Source: Soonwooa sp023440705 (GTDB lineage: Bacteria > Bacteroidota > Bacteroidia > Flavobacteriales > Weeksellaceae). From it: a DNA stretch of 30,840 bases. A program made the position numbers and the translations under genes. The stretch is taken from the NCBI GenBank assembly GCA_023440705.1, contig JAEXRP010000062.1:1-30840 (forward strand). The letters run 5' to 3'. This document shows positions 1 through 8,227 of the stretch, in pieces (within the stretch, counting starts at the first letter, position 1; every line of letters begins with the position of its first letter). Below the pieces are notes generated by a model. The model ran no database searches, was not told where the DNA came from, and saw nothing but the letters and a program-made list of their open reading frames with translations.

Positions 1-197
1 ATTTTGAAGGTCGTGTTTATGGTAATTTAACTAAAGAAGTCTTTGGTGAAGGCGGTTTCGGTTACGATCCGATTTTTATGCCAGACGATCATAACACAAC
101 TTTTGCAGAAATGCCCGTTTCAGAAAAAAACAAAATTTCGCACAGAAGTAAAGCACTTAAAACATTTTTAGACTATCTTTCAGTAAATCCTTTGTAA
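1..197 (+). CDS. rdgB: RdgB/HAM1 XTP/dITP pyrophosphatase, 3' end only
   Basis: This is the C-terminal 64 codons (reading from base 3, stop at 195-197) of a non-canonical purine NTP pyrophosphatase, which hydrolyses dITP and XTP to monophosphates and keeps deaminated purines out of DNA. The family hallmark is visible: a GEGGFGYDPIF segment, followed by FAEM and by a K-N-x-x-SHR-KA stretch that closes the nucleotide pocket. The 5' part lies outside the window. The stop is 9 bp before the start of rnz on the same strand, so the two are probably co-transcribed. The call rests on the conserved C-terminal motifs and is firm despite the truncation. Confidence 0.9.
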   Translation, partial: FEGRVYGNLTKEVFGEGGFGYDPIFMPDDHNTTFAEMPVSEKNKISHRSKALKTFLDYLSVNPL

Positions 198-206
198 AAT
201 AAATTT

Positions 207-1121
207 GTGAGTACATATCTGACCATATTAGGTTTTAATTCCGCAATTCCGACAATTAATTCGTCGCCAACAGCACAGCTTTTGGAGATGGAAGAACGTA
301 TGTTTTTGATCGATTGTGGCGAAGGAACTCAAGTTCAGTTACGGAAAGCAAAAGCGAGGTTTTCTAAACTTAATCATATTTTTATTTCGCATCTTCATGG
401 TGATCATTGTTTTGGATTGCCAGGTTTAATAGCATCTTTCAGACTTTTGGGTAGGACAACGCCCTTGCATGTCTATGGACCGAAAGGGATTAAAAAAATG
501 CTCGAAACAATTTTTACAATTACTGAAACACATCGCGGTTTCGAAATTGTTTATCACGAGTTGGATAAAAAAGTTTCGGAAAAAATCTATGAGGACAAAA
601 GGGTAGAAGTGTTCACAATTCCTTTGGATCACAGGATATATTGTAACGGTTATTTATTTAAAGAAAAACCGAAAGAGCGTCATCTTAACATGGCGGCAAT
701 TTCTGAATATCCTGAAATCGAAATTTGTGATTATCAAAATCTTAGAAACGGAAAAGATTTCGTTTGTGAAGACGGAACAACAATCCCAAATGCGGAATTA
801 ACAACAGATCCAAAACCTTCGGTTTCTTATGCTTTTTGTAGTGACACACGTTACAAAGAAGATATTATTCCTTTAATAAAAAATGTAGACGTATTGTATC
901 ACGAGTCGACTTTTTTACACGAACTGAAAGAAATGGCGGACTACACAGGTCACACAACAGCGCAAGAAGCTGCAACTATTGCGAAGAAAGCTGAGGTTGG
1001 TAAATTGATCATGGGGCATTTCTCTAATCGTTATGATGATTTGACAGTGATGACGACTGAGGCTCGTGAAGTTTTCCCAAATTCTTATCTCCCAAAGGCT
1101 TTAGAATGTATTAAGCTTTAG
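207..1121 (+). CDS. rnz: Ribonuclease Z (tRNA 3' endonuclease)
   Basis: Metallo-beta-lactamase-fold endonuclease of 304 residues, the usual length for the short bacterial RNase Z, which removes 3' trailers from tRNA precursors. The zinc-binding motif SHLHGDH is at residues 61-67, with further candidate ligands at H142, D213 (CSDTR) and H249 (TGHTT) and the late GHFSNRY motif at 270-276. The N-terminus (TILGFNSAIPT) matches the family's TxLGTgsA-P opening, which supports the GTG start 9 bp after the rdgB stop. No terminator is obvious after it; the 78-bp gap to the next gene carries that gene's putative promoter. Confidence 0.95.
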   Translation: MSTYLTILGFNSAIPTINSSPTAQLLEMEERMFLIDCGEGTQVQLRKAKARFSKLNHIFISHLHGDHCFGLPGLIASFRLLGRTTPLHVYGPKGIKKMLETIFTITETHRGFEIVYHELDKKVSEKIYEDKRVEVFTIPLDHRIYCNGYLFKEKPKERHLNMAAISEYPEIEICDYQNLRNGKDFVCEDGTTIPNAELTTDPKPSVSYAFCSDTRYKEDIIPLIKNVDVLYHESTFLHELKEMADYTGHTTAQEAATIAKKAEVGKLIMGHFSNRYDDLTVMTTEAREVFPNSYLPKALECIKL

Positions 1122-1172
1122 AAATTCGGTATTTTAAAAAGACAATTATTTAGTTTTCCCTTATTTATTCAA

Positions 1173-1180
1173 TATCTTTG
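1173..1180 (+). promoter_or_regulatory. Putative -7 element of the serine hydrolase gene
   Basis: TATCTTTG matches the Bacteroidetes TAnnTTTG -7 consensus exactly and lies 19 bp before the ATG at 1200. I see no clear TTG at the -33 position. The same TATCTTT(G/A) core recurs before sdaA and before the small transcript near 23.2 kb. Confidence 0.45.
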
Positions 1181-1199
1181 GCTTCATAATAAGTTAACT

Positions 1200-2738
1200 A
1201 TGAAGAAAAGATTAATGTTGACGTTGGTCTTAGCGACTTCGACTTTTTGGGCGCAAATGCCAGAAGCGAAGCTAGACGAACTCATCAAAAATACCATCAA
1301 AACTTTTGACGTACCAGGGATGTCAGTTGGTATTGTTAAAGATGGTCAAATGGTTTATTCTAAAGGATTCGGTGTTCGATCATTGAAGAATAATCTTCCT
1401 ATGGACAGCAAAACTTTGGTGGGAATTGCTTCCAATTCTAAAGGTTTTACAGCGACGGCTTTGGCGATGTTGGTGGATGACGGTAAGTTAAATTGGGATG
1501 ATAAAGTTTCAAAATTTATCCCAGAATTCCAAATGTACGATCCTTATGTTTCTAAAGAAGTGACGGTTCGTGATTTGATTACGCATCGCGCTGGACTTGG
1601 TCTAGGACAAGGCGATTTGATGTTTTTCCCAGAAGGCGGAACGCAAACAATCAAAGATATTGTACACAATGTTCGTTATCTCAAGCCTGACCATTCGTTC
1701 CGTACAAAGTTGGAATACAACAACATTATGTTTATTGTCGCAGGTGAAGTTATTACAAGAATTAGTGGATTGTCGTGGGCTGATTTTATCGAGCAAAGAA
1801 TCCTAAAACCTGTTGGGATGACCGCAAGTTTTGGTTCTTATAACCGTGCTAAATCTTCATCAAATATTATCGATGCACATGCACCAGTTGACGGAAAAGC
1901 GATTGCTGTTCCTCATGATTGGAATGAAACAGCGAACGCAGCAGGCGGAATTATGAGTAATGTTGAAGACATGACGACTTGGGCAACTTTCTTAATGAAT
2001 AATTTCGTTAATAAAGAAGGTAAGCGTTTGGTTTCTGAAAAGAATGCGCACGAGCTTTGGTCGTTACAAATTTCAGATAAAGTGGCGCCAAAAAATCCTT
2101 ATGATTCTCATTTTTACGGATATGGTTTAGGTTGGTTTTTGACCGATATTAAAGGGAAATTACAAGTTCAGCACAGTGGTGGATTAATCGGAACAGTGAC
2201 TTTGTTTACTATGATTCCTGAGTTGAAATTAGGGATTGTAGCTTTGACGAATCAACAATCTGGTGCGGCTTTCACAACAGTGACTAACGCCATTAAAGAT
2301 AGTTATTTGGGCATTGAAGATCGCAATTGGTTAAAAACTTATTCGGAAAGAATGACTAAAAACGAGGAGCGTTTTAACAAACAAAAGAAAGATGTCTATG
2401 ACCAAGTTAAAACTGCGGAAAAAACATTTAGTCTAAAACCAGAACAATTTGTAGGAACTTATAATGATGCTTGGTTTGGTGATGTTGAGATTAAACAAGA
2501 AGGCAAAAAGTATAGATTGTATTGCAAAACTTCACCACGATTAAAAGGTGATCTTTTACCTTATAATAACAATACTTTTGTTGTTAAATGGGATGACAGA
2601 AGTTATGATGCAGACGCATTTTTTGTTGTCGATTTTGATGAAAATGCGAAAGCAAAATCTGCAACTATGAAACCGATTTCTGATGTTACGGATTTCAGTT
2701 TTGACTTTGGAGATTTAGACTTGAAAAAAGTGAAATAG
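1200..2738 (+). CDS. Secreted SxxK serine hydrolase (beta-lactamase/AmpC-like fold) with DUF3471-like C-terminus
   Basis: The 512-residue protein starts with a signal peptide (MKKRLMLTLVLATSTFWAQ). It then has a class C beta-lactamase/penicillin-binding-like domain with the active-site tetrad S78-N-S-K81, Y173-N-N175 as the YxN motif, and an HSGG motif in the third (KTG-equivalent) position. The last 100 or so residues (from FVGTYNDAWFGDVEI) look like the small beta-rich DUF3471 domain often fused to these hydrolases. Members act as periplasmic or surface peptidases or esterases, and the substrate cannot be told from sequence. It is a single-gene unit: a TAnnTTTG element precedes it and an intrinsic terminator follows the stop by 25 bp. 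Assignment as a true beta-lactamase is not supported. Confidence 0.88.
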   Translation: MKKRLMLTLVLATSTFWAQMPEAKLDELIKNTIKTFDVPGMSVGIVKDGQMVYSKGFGVRSLKNNLPMDSKTLVGIASNSKGFTATALAMLVDDGKLNWDDKVSKFIPEFQMYDPYVSKEVTVRDLITHRAGLGLGQGDLMFFPEGGTQTIKDIVHNVRYLKPDHSFRTKLEYNNIMFIVAGEVITRISGLSWADFIEQRILKPVGMTASFGSYNRAKSSSNIIDAHAPVDGKAIAVPHDWNETANAAGGIMSNVEDMTTWATFLMNNFVNKEGKRLVSEKNAHELWSLQISDKVAPKNPYDSHFYGYGLGWFLTDIKGKLQVQHSGGLIGTVTLFTMIPELKLGIVALTNQQSGAAFTTVTNAIKDSYLGIEDRNWLKTYSERMTKNEERFNKQKKDVYDQVKTAEKTFSLKPEQFVGTYNDAWFGDVEIKQEGKKYRLYCKTSPRLKGDLLPYNNNTFVVKWDDRSYDADAFFVVDFDENAKAKSATMKPISDVTDFSFDFGDLDLKKVK

Positions 2739-2763
2739 TCTAATATTCATTTTCTATAATATA

Positions 2764-2797
2764 ACGGAAAGCTTTGTTGAGGCTTTCCGTTTTTTTT
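2764..2797 (+). terminator. Intrinsic terminator after the serine hydrolase
   Basis: ACGGAAAGC (2764-2772) pairs with GCTTTCCGT (2782-2790), followed by a run of T. The minus-strand side has only a weak TTATATT tract, so it mainly serves the plus-strand gene. Confidence 0.85.
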
Positions 2798-2863
2798 GCA
2801 AGTTGAAGTGCATAGATTTTTAATAGGCAAAGAAGTATCTCAACGAAACTCATTTCTAAGTCA

Positions 2864-5800
2864 TTAAAAACTCGCACGAATCTGCATACTGCCCGTATGG
2901 ATCGTGCGTTCGCCAGAGTTACGACCTTCGTAATTAATGTTAAGTTGTAAAAACGAGTTGAGGCTTTGTTGCCAATAGACGCTCCAGACTTGGTTTTTGC
3001 CAGCTTTGAGACCTTCCAACATTTGGTTGCCGACAATACTGAAACTGTTGCCTGTAAAATCGTTATTGATAAATGAGAAATTGGCTCTGACAGAGGTTTT
3101 CTTATGATCCCATTGTAAAGTTCCTGACAATTCGTAAGCTTTTAGTTTTTCGTCGCCGTCGGTTCTTTTCTTTTGACGAAGCGCACCAAAAAGTTCAGCT
3201 TGGAGACTTTCTGTTAAACGATAAGTGGCTTTGGGCTTGGTTTCCCAGTTTTGAAGAAGATAATTTCGGGTGCTAAACATTTGCGAATGATTGGTGACAT
3301 CCTGAAGTTGATTTTCCCAATCGGTGCGGAAGTTTTTGTTAAACCAATATCCCAAATTAAAGAAGTGTGAATCTTGCGAACGCTCTTCCACACTGTAGTT
3401 GGCGTTGAGTAAATTGTCGTTTGCGGTGAAGCGATAATTGGCATTCCATTTAGATTTATCTGTAGAATTAAACAGAGCCGAAAATAAGATGTTTTGGGTT
3501 TTCATAATTTGATCACTTTCTTTGGCGAAAGGATTAAGAACAACGACGCGATCGCCTTTCATAAAAGCGTTTTGCGACAACAACGACACATTGAAATTCC
3601 ATCTTTTTAGAAAAGCATTTTCGGAACTAAAAATAACTGCTGGATTTACAAACAACGCCAATTGCAATTTGTTTTTGTTGGATGCCAAATACTTCACAGT
3701 ATTGGTATAGACGCGAATATATTGCGCCTGATCCATATATTCTGCCACCTCGAACTCGTCCAATTGCTGAATACCATCGCCATTATAATCCGTCCATTTG
3801 TAAACGCCTTGCCCATCGGTCACTTTAATATATTGAAACTCTCTTTGCGCTTCTTGACCATTTCCTAATTCATAAAAAGCTTGCAAACGCATACCATTTC
3901 GGAAAAGTTGTTGGTTGTACATTAAGTTACCAACTACAAAATCTTGGTTTTGATCATTGGCTAAAGTTTGATCTTTATAGAAAAATTTGCGATAATGCAG
4001 CAAAGCAGACAACTGAGTTTTTTCGGTTTTAATGATTTGACTTTCCGCCATAATCCCGAGAATATTGTTCATCTTTTGTAAACGATTATCACGAATGGAG
4101 TCATTATCACGAAGATAGACTTTCATCAAAAATTTTGTACGTGTGCTATCTGCAATTTTCTTTTGTAAGAAAATTTCTTTCCAGCTAAAACTCGTGACAT
4201 CGTAAAGTTGCGTGTCGTTATATTTTTTAAGGTTATGCTCCATCGCGCCACCAACAGACCAACTTCCTTTTGTACCTAATAATTCGGCAGAAGCATTGGC
4301 TCGGATAAACTGCGAGTTAACCAAAGCGGATTTGGTATCCAAATAAGAAGCGCTGGCTTGGGTTATCCATTTATCGTTTTTCCAACCGAAACCTAAATCG
4401 TTTTTAATGCCTTTGTAAGTTGCTTTTTCGTCAAGATAATTGAATTTATAATTTAAAAAAGTAGCATTATTCCAAAGGTTGTCAAAACCAAATACAAATC
4501 TGTTTTGAGTAATGTGACTAAATTCTTCCGTTAAATTAAAATCTCGCCAAAAATCAACATTGTTAATTCTGTCCAAGACTTTAAAATTCTTTTGAATATA
4601 TTGATATTCAAACATCGGCGTGCCTTTCCAATTGTTTTTAATAAAACTTTTGTTGGCATAAACGCGCGCTGCGTAACCAATATTCTCGTTGTTATCTTTT
4701 GATGAAAAAAGGTTAAGATCGTTATTACTAATCGAGGCATCAACGCCAATTACACCATTTTCTAAAGCATATTCTGCATTGGTCGAAAAGACTTGCGTCT
4801 TCTCAGGAGCTGGCAATCGTCGAACCGCTTGATAATCGCCCAAACCTTGTCCTACAAATTCGAAAACGCGACCATTATTAGTGGTTTGTTGTATTCTGTA
4901 ATCGCCTTTAGCCGTTCCAAAAAACGTAAAACTTACTTGATACAACTCATCGTCTTTGTTGGTTGAGAATTCGTAATGATAAGCCGAACCGTCAAAGATT
5001 TTTTTGTAAAGAATTTTGTTAACGTCGTATTCCGTTTTAATACCAGAAGGCGCATACATCATATCACCGTTATTACCAGCATTAATAAGATATTGTTTGT
5101 CTTCATCACTAAGATTAAGCGCAAGCGGTGCATTTTTATTATCATTTTCCATAAACCAAGAAAGCCCAACTTTGAGACGTTCTCGCTGATGTTGGAGATT
5201 TCCTGTTACTAAAAATCGGGTGTAATTTCGGTTCGTATAATTATAAGTTATGGTAATGAAATTCTGTTTATAAATTGGTCTAAAACTCGTAAATGTGATT
5301 TCGCCCGTATTATAATTAATGATATAATCGAGGTTTTCGCCACGCTTCATCAAAACACCATCGATATATACTTGCTCCGAACCCGAAATAATGGTGATAA
5401 ATTGTTCGCCGTTTTTTCCTAAAAGTCGATAAGGTCCTTGGTTGCCTTCGATACCTTGAAAGCGCATTCGGTTGAACTCACTTCTGGCAATACCTCCCGA
5501 AATATCTAGAAAAGTTTTGTTACCATTTTGCTCCCAATTGGTTTGGAATTGCAAACCCATACTTCGGCGTTGGTAACGTCCAAAAAAAGTTTGGCTATCA
5601 TCTAAATCGAGATGTCCCGCTCGGATAATGCTGTGTTTTTTAATATTTAATTGAACATAAATCTTATCAAACTCTTGTAAAGTCTGTGTATAACCATCCG
5701 CTTGAATCGGTAAATTGTGATCCGAAATGGATGCTAATACTGAAACATCATCGCTCAACTTCCCCGAAATCTGCATGTCCATCGAGCTTTGTACTGATGA

Positions 5801-6106
5801 ACCTTGGTTGTTACCGAATGTTATCCCTCTTACAATGGAACCTTTTGTATTAAGATCCCCGAGAATACGAGATTTTGTATTTTTTACTAAAACCTCTTCA
5901 TCATAAACAAGTTGAGGTGATTTTTTGATAAAATCTAATGTATCTTTAACAAAGAAGTCCTTGTTAAGTTTCGCCGAAATTAGGCTATCTTTTTTGATAG
6001 AGTCGTTGGGGAGATTTGGATTTTTCCACGTGAAAATTTGAGCTTGTGTTATAAAACAAGCCAAACAAAACAACAAAATAGTAAAAATCTGTCGATACAA
6101 TTTCAA
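2864..6106 (-). CDS. Large outer-membrane protein with SprA-like N-terminal region
   Basis: A 1080-residue protein with a signal peptide (MKLYRQIFTILLFCLACFITQAQ). The segment around residues 87-155 (GSIVRGITFGNNQ, then KLSDDVSVLASISDHNLPIQ, then LQEFDKIYVQL) resembles the repeated N-terminal segments of flavobacterial SprA-type proteins. The remainder is rich in alternating aromatic/polar strands with basic turns and ends in RASF, a terminal aromatic typical of outer-membrane barrels. Near residues 773-784 an acidic DYNGDGIQQLDE loop resembles a calcium-binding EF-hand or dockerin loop. It is far shorter than SprA itself (over 2000 residues), so it is not the T9SS translocon. It is probably a surface barrel of unknown function, and no gene name is justified. 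It stands alone between genes on the other strand. Confidence 0.75.
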   Translation of the reverse strand: MKLYRQIFTILLFCLACFITQAQIFTWKNPNLPNDSIKKDSLISAKLNKDFFVKDTLDFIKKSPQLVYDEEVLVKNTKSRILGDLNTKGSIVRGITFGNNQGSSVQSSMDMQISGKLSDDVSVLASISDHNLPIQADGYTQTLQEFDKIYVQLNIKKHSIIRAGHLDLDDSQTFFGRYQRRSMGLQFQTNWEQNGNKTFLDISGGIARSEFNRMRFQGIEGNQGPYRLLGKNGEQFITIISGSEQVYIDGVLMKRGENLDYIINYNTGEITFTSFRPIYKQNFITITYNYTNRNYTRFLVTGNLQHQRERLKVGLSWFMENDNKNAPLALNLSDEDKQYLINAGNNGDMMYAPSGIKTEYDVNKILYKKIFDGSAYHYEFSTNKDDELYQVSFTFFGTAKGDYRIQQTTNNGRVFEFVGQGLGDYQAVRRLPAPEKTQVFSTNAEYALENGVIGVDASISNNDLNLFSSKDNNENIGYAARVYANKSFIKNNWKGTPMFEYQYIQKNFKVLDRINNVDFWRDFNLTEEFSHITQNRFVFGFDNLWNNATFLNYKFNYLDEKATYKGIKNDLGFGWKNDKWITQASASYLDTKSALVNSQFIRANASAELLGTKGSWSVGGAMEHNLKKYNDTQLYDVTSFSWKEIFLQKKIADSTRTKFLMKVYLRDNDSIRDNRLQKMNNILGIMAESQIIKTEKTQLSALLHYRKFFYKDQTLANDQNQDFVVGNLMYNQQLFRNGMRLQAFYELGNGQEAQREFQYIKVTDGQGVYKWTDYNGDGIQQLDEFEVAEYMDQAQYIRVYTNTVKYLASNKNKLQLALFVNPAVIFSSENAFLKRWNFNVSLLSQNAFMKGDRVVVLNPFAKESDQIMKTQNILFSALFNSTDKSKWNANYRFTANDNLLNANYSVEERSQDSHFFNLGYWFNKNFRTDWENQLQDVTNHSQMFSTRNYLLQNWETKPKATYRLTESLQAELFGALRQKKRTDGDEKLKAYELSGTLQWDHKKTSVRANFSFINNDFTGNSFSIVGNQMLEGLKAGKNQVWSVYWQQSLNSFLQLNINYEGRNSGERTIHTGSMQIRASF

Positions 6107-6276
6107 AATTTTTCCAGTCGTAAATCTACGAATAATACAGGTGAATAAAAGATTTACAAGTGATTAACGAGAATCTTTAACAAAAATTTTGTATTTAAAA
6201 TAAAAGTTTATCTTTGATGCCCTTTCGTTAGTTTTTTTAGATTAATTTTTATTAAAGATTATTTAACCCATAAAAC

Positions 6277-6307
6277 TTTTGAAAGGAAATTTACAAAAGT
6301 AAATTTG
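6277..6307 (+). promoter_or_regulatory. Promoter of the first T9SS cargo gene
   Basis: TTTTG at 6277-6281 (-33-like) and TAAATTTG at 6300-6307 (-7 consensus TAnnTTTG) are 18 bp apart, and the ATG follows 38 bp later. The same box context (GTAAATT(T/A)GCA) precedes the paralogue at 7393, which supports the call. Confidence 0.55.
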
Positions 6308-6345
6308 CACCAGAAAAATAAACTTAACTTAAATATTTTATCATT

Positions 6346-7101
6346 ATGAAAAAATTTTATTCTTTATTAGCAGTTGCTGCTATCTCAATGACTGTTAGTG
6401 CACAACAAACTGTTTTCGAAGCGACTTTCGCTGAGATGGATGGAACAGGAGGGAATGATGGTGCTTGGAGTGGTCAAGTCGCATCTGGGCCATTAACTAC
6501 TTATACAACAGGAGGTACTTGGACACTAGCAAATGCCTACAAAGGTGATAATTCTGTTAAATTAGGATCAGGTTCAAATTTAGGATCAATTACGACACCT
6601 TCTATTGATGCTTTAGGTAATGCAACATTAACATTCCGTGCAGGTGCTTGGAATTCAAATAATGAAAGTACTACTCTAAAAATTTCTGCAACAGGTGCGA
6701 CTTTGGATCAAGCAACAGTTACTTTAGTAAAAGGTTCTTTTACGACTTACACTATTAATATAACTGATGCTAACAGAGATGTTAAGATTAAATTCGAAGG
6801 ACAAAAAGCTTCTAATTCTAGATTTTTCATCGATGACATTAGAGTAACTGTTCCTACACAAGCTGTTACCGATACTAATGCAACTAAAGTTAACTTAGTA
6901 AAAAACACAGTTATTGCAAACGAAATCATCTTCGGTCAAGAGGCACAGGTATCAGTTATTAACATGGCTGGTCAAGTTGTAAAATCTGCTGAGGTTAAAG
7001 ATAACTCTAGATTAGATGTTTCTAATTTAGCAAAAGGAACTTATATTGTAACTGCTATAGTTAATGGTAAAGCGGTTTCTCAAAAAGTTATCAAAAAATA
7101 A
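6346..7101 (+). CDS. T9SS-secreted surface protein, tandem paralogue 1
   Basis: A 251-residue secreted protein in three parts. The first is a signal peptide (MKKFYSLLAVAAISMTVSAQ). The second is a Gly/Thr/Ser/Asn-rich beta-sandwich region (about 20-170) ending in SRFFIDDIRVT, a signature seen at the end of jelly-roll adhesin or carbohydrate-binding-like domains. The third is a C-terminal type A sorting domain of about 75 residues (VSVINMAGQVV, LDVSNLAKGTYIV, SQKVIKK). The sorting domain directs export through the type IX system and is normally cleaved or attached at the surface. The passenger is too generic to assign a ligand. The next plus-strand gene is a paralogue with a nearly identical sorting domain but a different passenger. 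Each has its own promoter and terminator. Confidence 0.85.
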   Translation: MKKFYSLLAVAAISMTVSAQQTVFEATFAEMDGTGGNDGAWSGQVASGPLTTYTTGGTWTLANAYKGDNSVKLGSGSNLGSITTPSIDALGNATLTFRAGAWNSNNESTTLKISATGATLDQATVTLVKGSFTTYTINITDANRDVKIKFEGQKASNSRFFIDDIRVTVPTQAVTDTNATKVNLVKNTVIANEIIFGQEAQVSVINMAGQVVKSAEVKDNSRLDVSNLAKGTYIVTAIVNGKAVSQKVIKK

Positions 7102-7125
7102 TTATTATTCTTAAAAAATAGTTGA

Positions 7126-7149
7126 GCCTCCAATTTTGGAGGCTTTTTT
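7126..7149 (+). terminator. Intrinsic terminator after T9SS cargo 1
   Basis: GCCTCC (7126-7131) pairs with GGAGGC (7138-7143) around AATTTT, followed by six T. The stem is GC-rich for this genome. Confidence 0.88.
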
Positions 7150-7322
7150 ATTAATAAAAACATAATATGAATCATGTTTTTATAAAAGGAATAAGACTTA
7201 ATTTTGTACAAGAAATAATTGCTAAACTATTTCTGCTGCTAGGATATTTTGAATGAATAAAAGGCTGATATTAAAATGACAATTTAAATTTCAACATTAA
7301 AAAATTGTTAAATTTTAATTCA

Positions 7323-7355
7323 TTTGTTTTTAAATTCAAATAATTTGTAAATTAG
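7323..7355 (+). promoter_or_regulatory. Possible promoter of the second T9SS cargo gene
   Basis: TTTG at 7323-7326 and TAAATTAG at 7348-7355 (one mismatch to TAnnTTTG) are 21 bp apart. The GTAAATTAGCA context matches the GTAAATTTGCA of the upstream paralogue, suggesting a shared ancestral promoter. Confidence 0.4.
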
Positions 7356-7392
7356 CAGTCCAATTTTTAACAAAACTTAAATTTTTTATATT

Positions 7393-8157
7393 ATGAAAAA
7401 AATCTTTACAATTTTAGCTGTTGCTGCAGTATCTCTAGTGTCAGCTCAAACAACTTTTGATTATATTTTGAACAATCAAGGGTTTTCTAATGCTCAAGCT
7501 CTTTCTACTGGTGATATCGTAGCAGGAAAAATCACTTACGATGCTCAAAAAAATGGAGCTAGTAACGCACCTTCTTTCTACACCGCTGGTGGAGGAACTG
7601 TTAGACTTTACTCTTCTAATGCAACAGGAGATGGTAACTCTTATGCTGTAAAAGCTGCAACAGGTGTTAAATTAAATGTAGTGAAAATTGTAACTCCAGG
7701 TCTTGTAGGTTCTGATAACTATGCACCATCTACAGCAGTTATAACAGTTGATGGCGTTGTTGTACCGACAGTATATGACCCAGCTGATACTACTAATGCA
7801 ACTTATTTAGTTACACCATCTACTCCTGCTTCTACAGTTGTAATCAAGAATGGTCAAACAGGAACGTCTGCTCAAATCAGAATTAAATCAATTAACATTA
7901 CTTATACTGATAACTTAGCTGTTGGTGATGTTAACGCTTCTAAAGTTAACTTAGTAAAAAATACAGTAGTTGCTAACGAATTAATCTTCGGTCAAGCTGC
8001 TAATGTATCTGTAATCAACATGGCTGGTCAAGTTGTTAAAACTGCTGAAGTTAAAGAAAACACTAAACTTGATGTTTCTAACTTAGCAAAAGGTACTTAC
8101 ATTGTAACTGCGACTGTTAATGGTCAAGCGGTTTCTCAAAAAGTTATCAAAAAATAA
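7393..8157 (+). CDS. T9SS-secreted surface protein, tandem paralogue 2
   Basis: A 254-residue protein with a signal peptide (MKKIFTILAVAAVSLVSAQ), a Gly/Ala/Thr/Ser-rich beta-strand passenger (about 20-175) and a C-terminal type IX secretion sorting domain from about residue 180. Its last 78 residues match those of the preceding gene at roughly 83% by eye, and both genes end with the same SQKVIKK. The passengers are much less alike. The pair therefore looks like an old duplication in which the sorting domain stayed fixed while the exposed part diverged. The passenger function is unknown; it has no recognisable catalytic motif. A terminator follows 25 bp after the stop. Confidence 0.85.
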   Translation: MKKIFTILAVAAVSLVSAQTTFDYILNNQGFSNAQALSTGDIVAGKITYDAQKNGASNAPSFYTAGGGTVRLYSSNATGDGNSYAVKAATGVKLNVVKIVTPGLVGSDNYAPSTAVITVDGVVVPTVYDPADTTNATYLVTPSTPASTVVIKNGQTGTSAQIRIKSINITYTDNLAVGDVNASKVNLVKNTVVANELIFGQAANVSVINMAGQVVKTAEVKENTKLDVSNLAKGTYIVTATVNGQAVSQKVIKK

Positions 8158-8182
8158 TTGAATTAAACTTCAATAAATAATG

Positions 8183-8212
8183 AAGACCGTTCTTATGAGC
8201 GGTCTTTTTTTT
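8183..8212 (+). terminator. Intrinsic terminator after T9SS cargo 2
   Basis: AAGACCG (8183-8189) pairs with CGGTCTT (8200-8206) and is followed by a T run. It sits between convergent genes. The minus-strand tract CATTATTTATT is a weaker match, so use by the minus-strand gene is only possible. Confidence 0.85.
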
Positions 8213-8227
8213 GTTTAAAAAAATATC

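Noticed and set aside
1200..2738. Calling the serine hydrolase a beta-lactamase resistance gene
   Set aside because: The SxxK and YxN motifs are shared by many peptidases and esterases, and the DUF3471-like C-terminus is not found in classical AmpC enzymes. Nothing shows activity on beta-lactams.
2864..6106. Calling the 1080-residue protein SprA (T9SS translocon)
   Set aside because: It is less than half the length of SprA; only the N-terminal segment is similar.
7154..7183. Perfect 10-bp inverted repeat (ATAAAAACAT / ATGTTTTTAT) after the first T9SS cargo gene
   Set aside because: It is almost pure A/T, has no T tract after it on either strand that would make a terminator, and a real terminator lies just before. 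Chance in AT-rich spacer is likely.
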